Below, piece after piece: positions 63,833-64,000 of a stretch of 64,000 nucleotides of DNA. The translations under genes were made by a program, and so were the position numbers. Origin of the DNA: an uncultured Sulfurovum sp. GTDB taxonomy: Bacteria > Campylobacterota > Campylobacteria > Campylobacterales > Sulfurovaceae. The DNA is taken from the NCBI GenBank assembly GCA_902727915.1, contig CACVAU010000044.1, positions 46,195 to 110,194 of the forward strand. The letters run 5' to 3'. The stretch's first letter is position 1; each line of letters starts with the position of its first letter. The notes under the pieces are model-generated. The model was not told the origin of the DNA. It saw only the letters and a program-made list of their open reading frames with translations, and made no database searches.

Positions 63833-64000
63833 TTAGATTTTAGCGAATAAAGGCTGATAAGCCTCTTCACTTGTAAATAAAGAGAAAGCCATTAAAATGA
63901 GTTTTCTCATAGCAGCAATAACAGCTAATTTTTTAGTTTTAGCTCTAGAAGTAAGACGTTCATAAAAGGTTTGAATTCTATCATTATGTTGAATGGCACA
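63833..64000 (-). mobile_element. IS110-family transposase, C-terminal 55 residues, cut by window edge
   Basis: The frame is open from the window edge to a TAA at 63833-63835. It encodes the end of an IS110-type (Transposase_20) protein: NDRIQTFYERLTSRAKTK, then KLAVIAAMRKLIL, which matches the conserved Y-x-R-L...R-G-K-x-K-x-A-x-x-A-x-x-R-K-L tail of the family. IS110 elements use a DEDD transposase with a bridge RNA and lack terminal inverted repeats. The element end, and whether the copy is whole, cannot be judged here. Confidence 0.75.

Noticed and set aside
1..64000. tRNA, rRNA or CRISPR loci
   Set aside because: No cloverleaf-type gene, rRNA segment or repeat-spacer array was recognised in any gap.

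Overview
The window is a low-GC (roughly one third G+C by eye), gene-dense chromosomal segment of a Gram-negative bacterium, most likely a member of the Campylobacterota of the Sulfurimonas/Sulfurovum type. This placement is an inference from protein character and gene content: lipid A genes (lpxB, fabZ, lpxA), mreBC, bioA-ppiD-like-ftsA-ftsZ, direct sulfhydrylation for methionine (metX, metY), a UbiD-type decarboxylase and several c-type cytochromes. No rRNA, tRNA or CRISPR array was seen.

Layout. 1-6870: a truncated DEAD-box helicase, uppP, serB, an alpha/beta hydrolase, a MetF-type reductase, a FUN14-like membrane protein, lpxB and queH, whose only well-supported start is an ATC codon. 6926-13673: a tight run of fabZ-lpxA-clpX-mreB-mreC, then a MotA/TolQ-like channel protein, an OmpA/MotB-like protein with a long coiled coil, and a tiny overlapping ORF. 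13662-24621: HIT protein, bioA, ppiD-like, ftsA, ftsZ, a polysaccharide deacetylase, a haem lipoprotein, a UbiD decarboxylase and an orphan TRAP solute-binding lipoprotein. 24627-28365 (minus): a BatB/BatC fusion, BatA, a YchJ-like SEC-C protein and a TauE/SafE-like membrane protein.

28441-32149 (minus) is the accessory island: a 903-residue SMEK-like/STAND-NTPase/TPR protein whose 3' end overlaps a Fic-domain protein with a C-terminal winged helix. It looks like a two-gene conflict or anti-phage defence module and is the best candidate for an undescribed system. A compact structured DNA element lies between it and ygiQ, and another inverted repeat follows ygiQ.

34418-48459: exported hypotheticals, a dodecahaem membrane-anchored cytochrome c, a degenerate Mur-ligase-like protein, metG, a secreted protein with seven 48-residue calcium-type repeats plus a CAP domain, an exported DUF255 thioredoxin-like protein, and a minus-strand cluster of thioredoxin, response regulator, histidine kinase and small cytochrome. 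48521-55025: a DUF2459 protein, a hydrolase, ThiE-like, an AtpI-position small protein, atpB, lptB, tsaE, trpD, an S4 protein and a ThiF-type E1 protein. 55076-63777: RidA, a transglutaminase-like protein, metY, a DsbC/G-like protein, metX, xseB, a nitrilase-fold pseudoenzyme candidate, a REC-RHH regulator, hisD and an ACC deaminase/D-cysteine desulfhydrase homologue. The right edge holds the 3' end of an IS110-family transposase.

Most of the window is ordinary envelope, division and biosynthetic housekeeping. The points of interest are the SMEK-STAND/Fic pair, the PMF-type channel pair fused to the mreBC operon, the ATC start of queH, the pseudo-nitrilase, the dodecahaem cytochrome and the GC-rich palindromes in otherwise AT-rich gaps.
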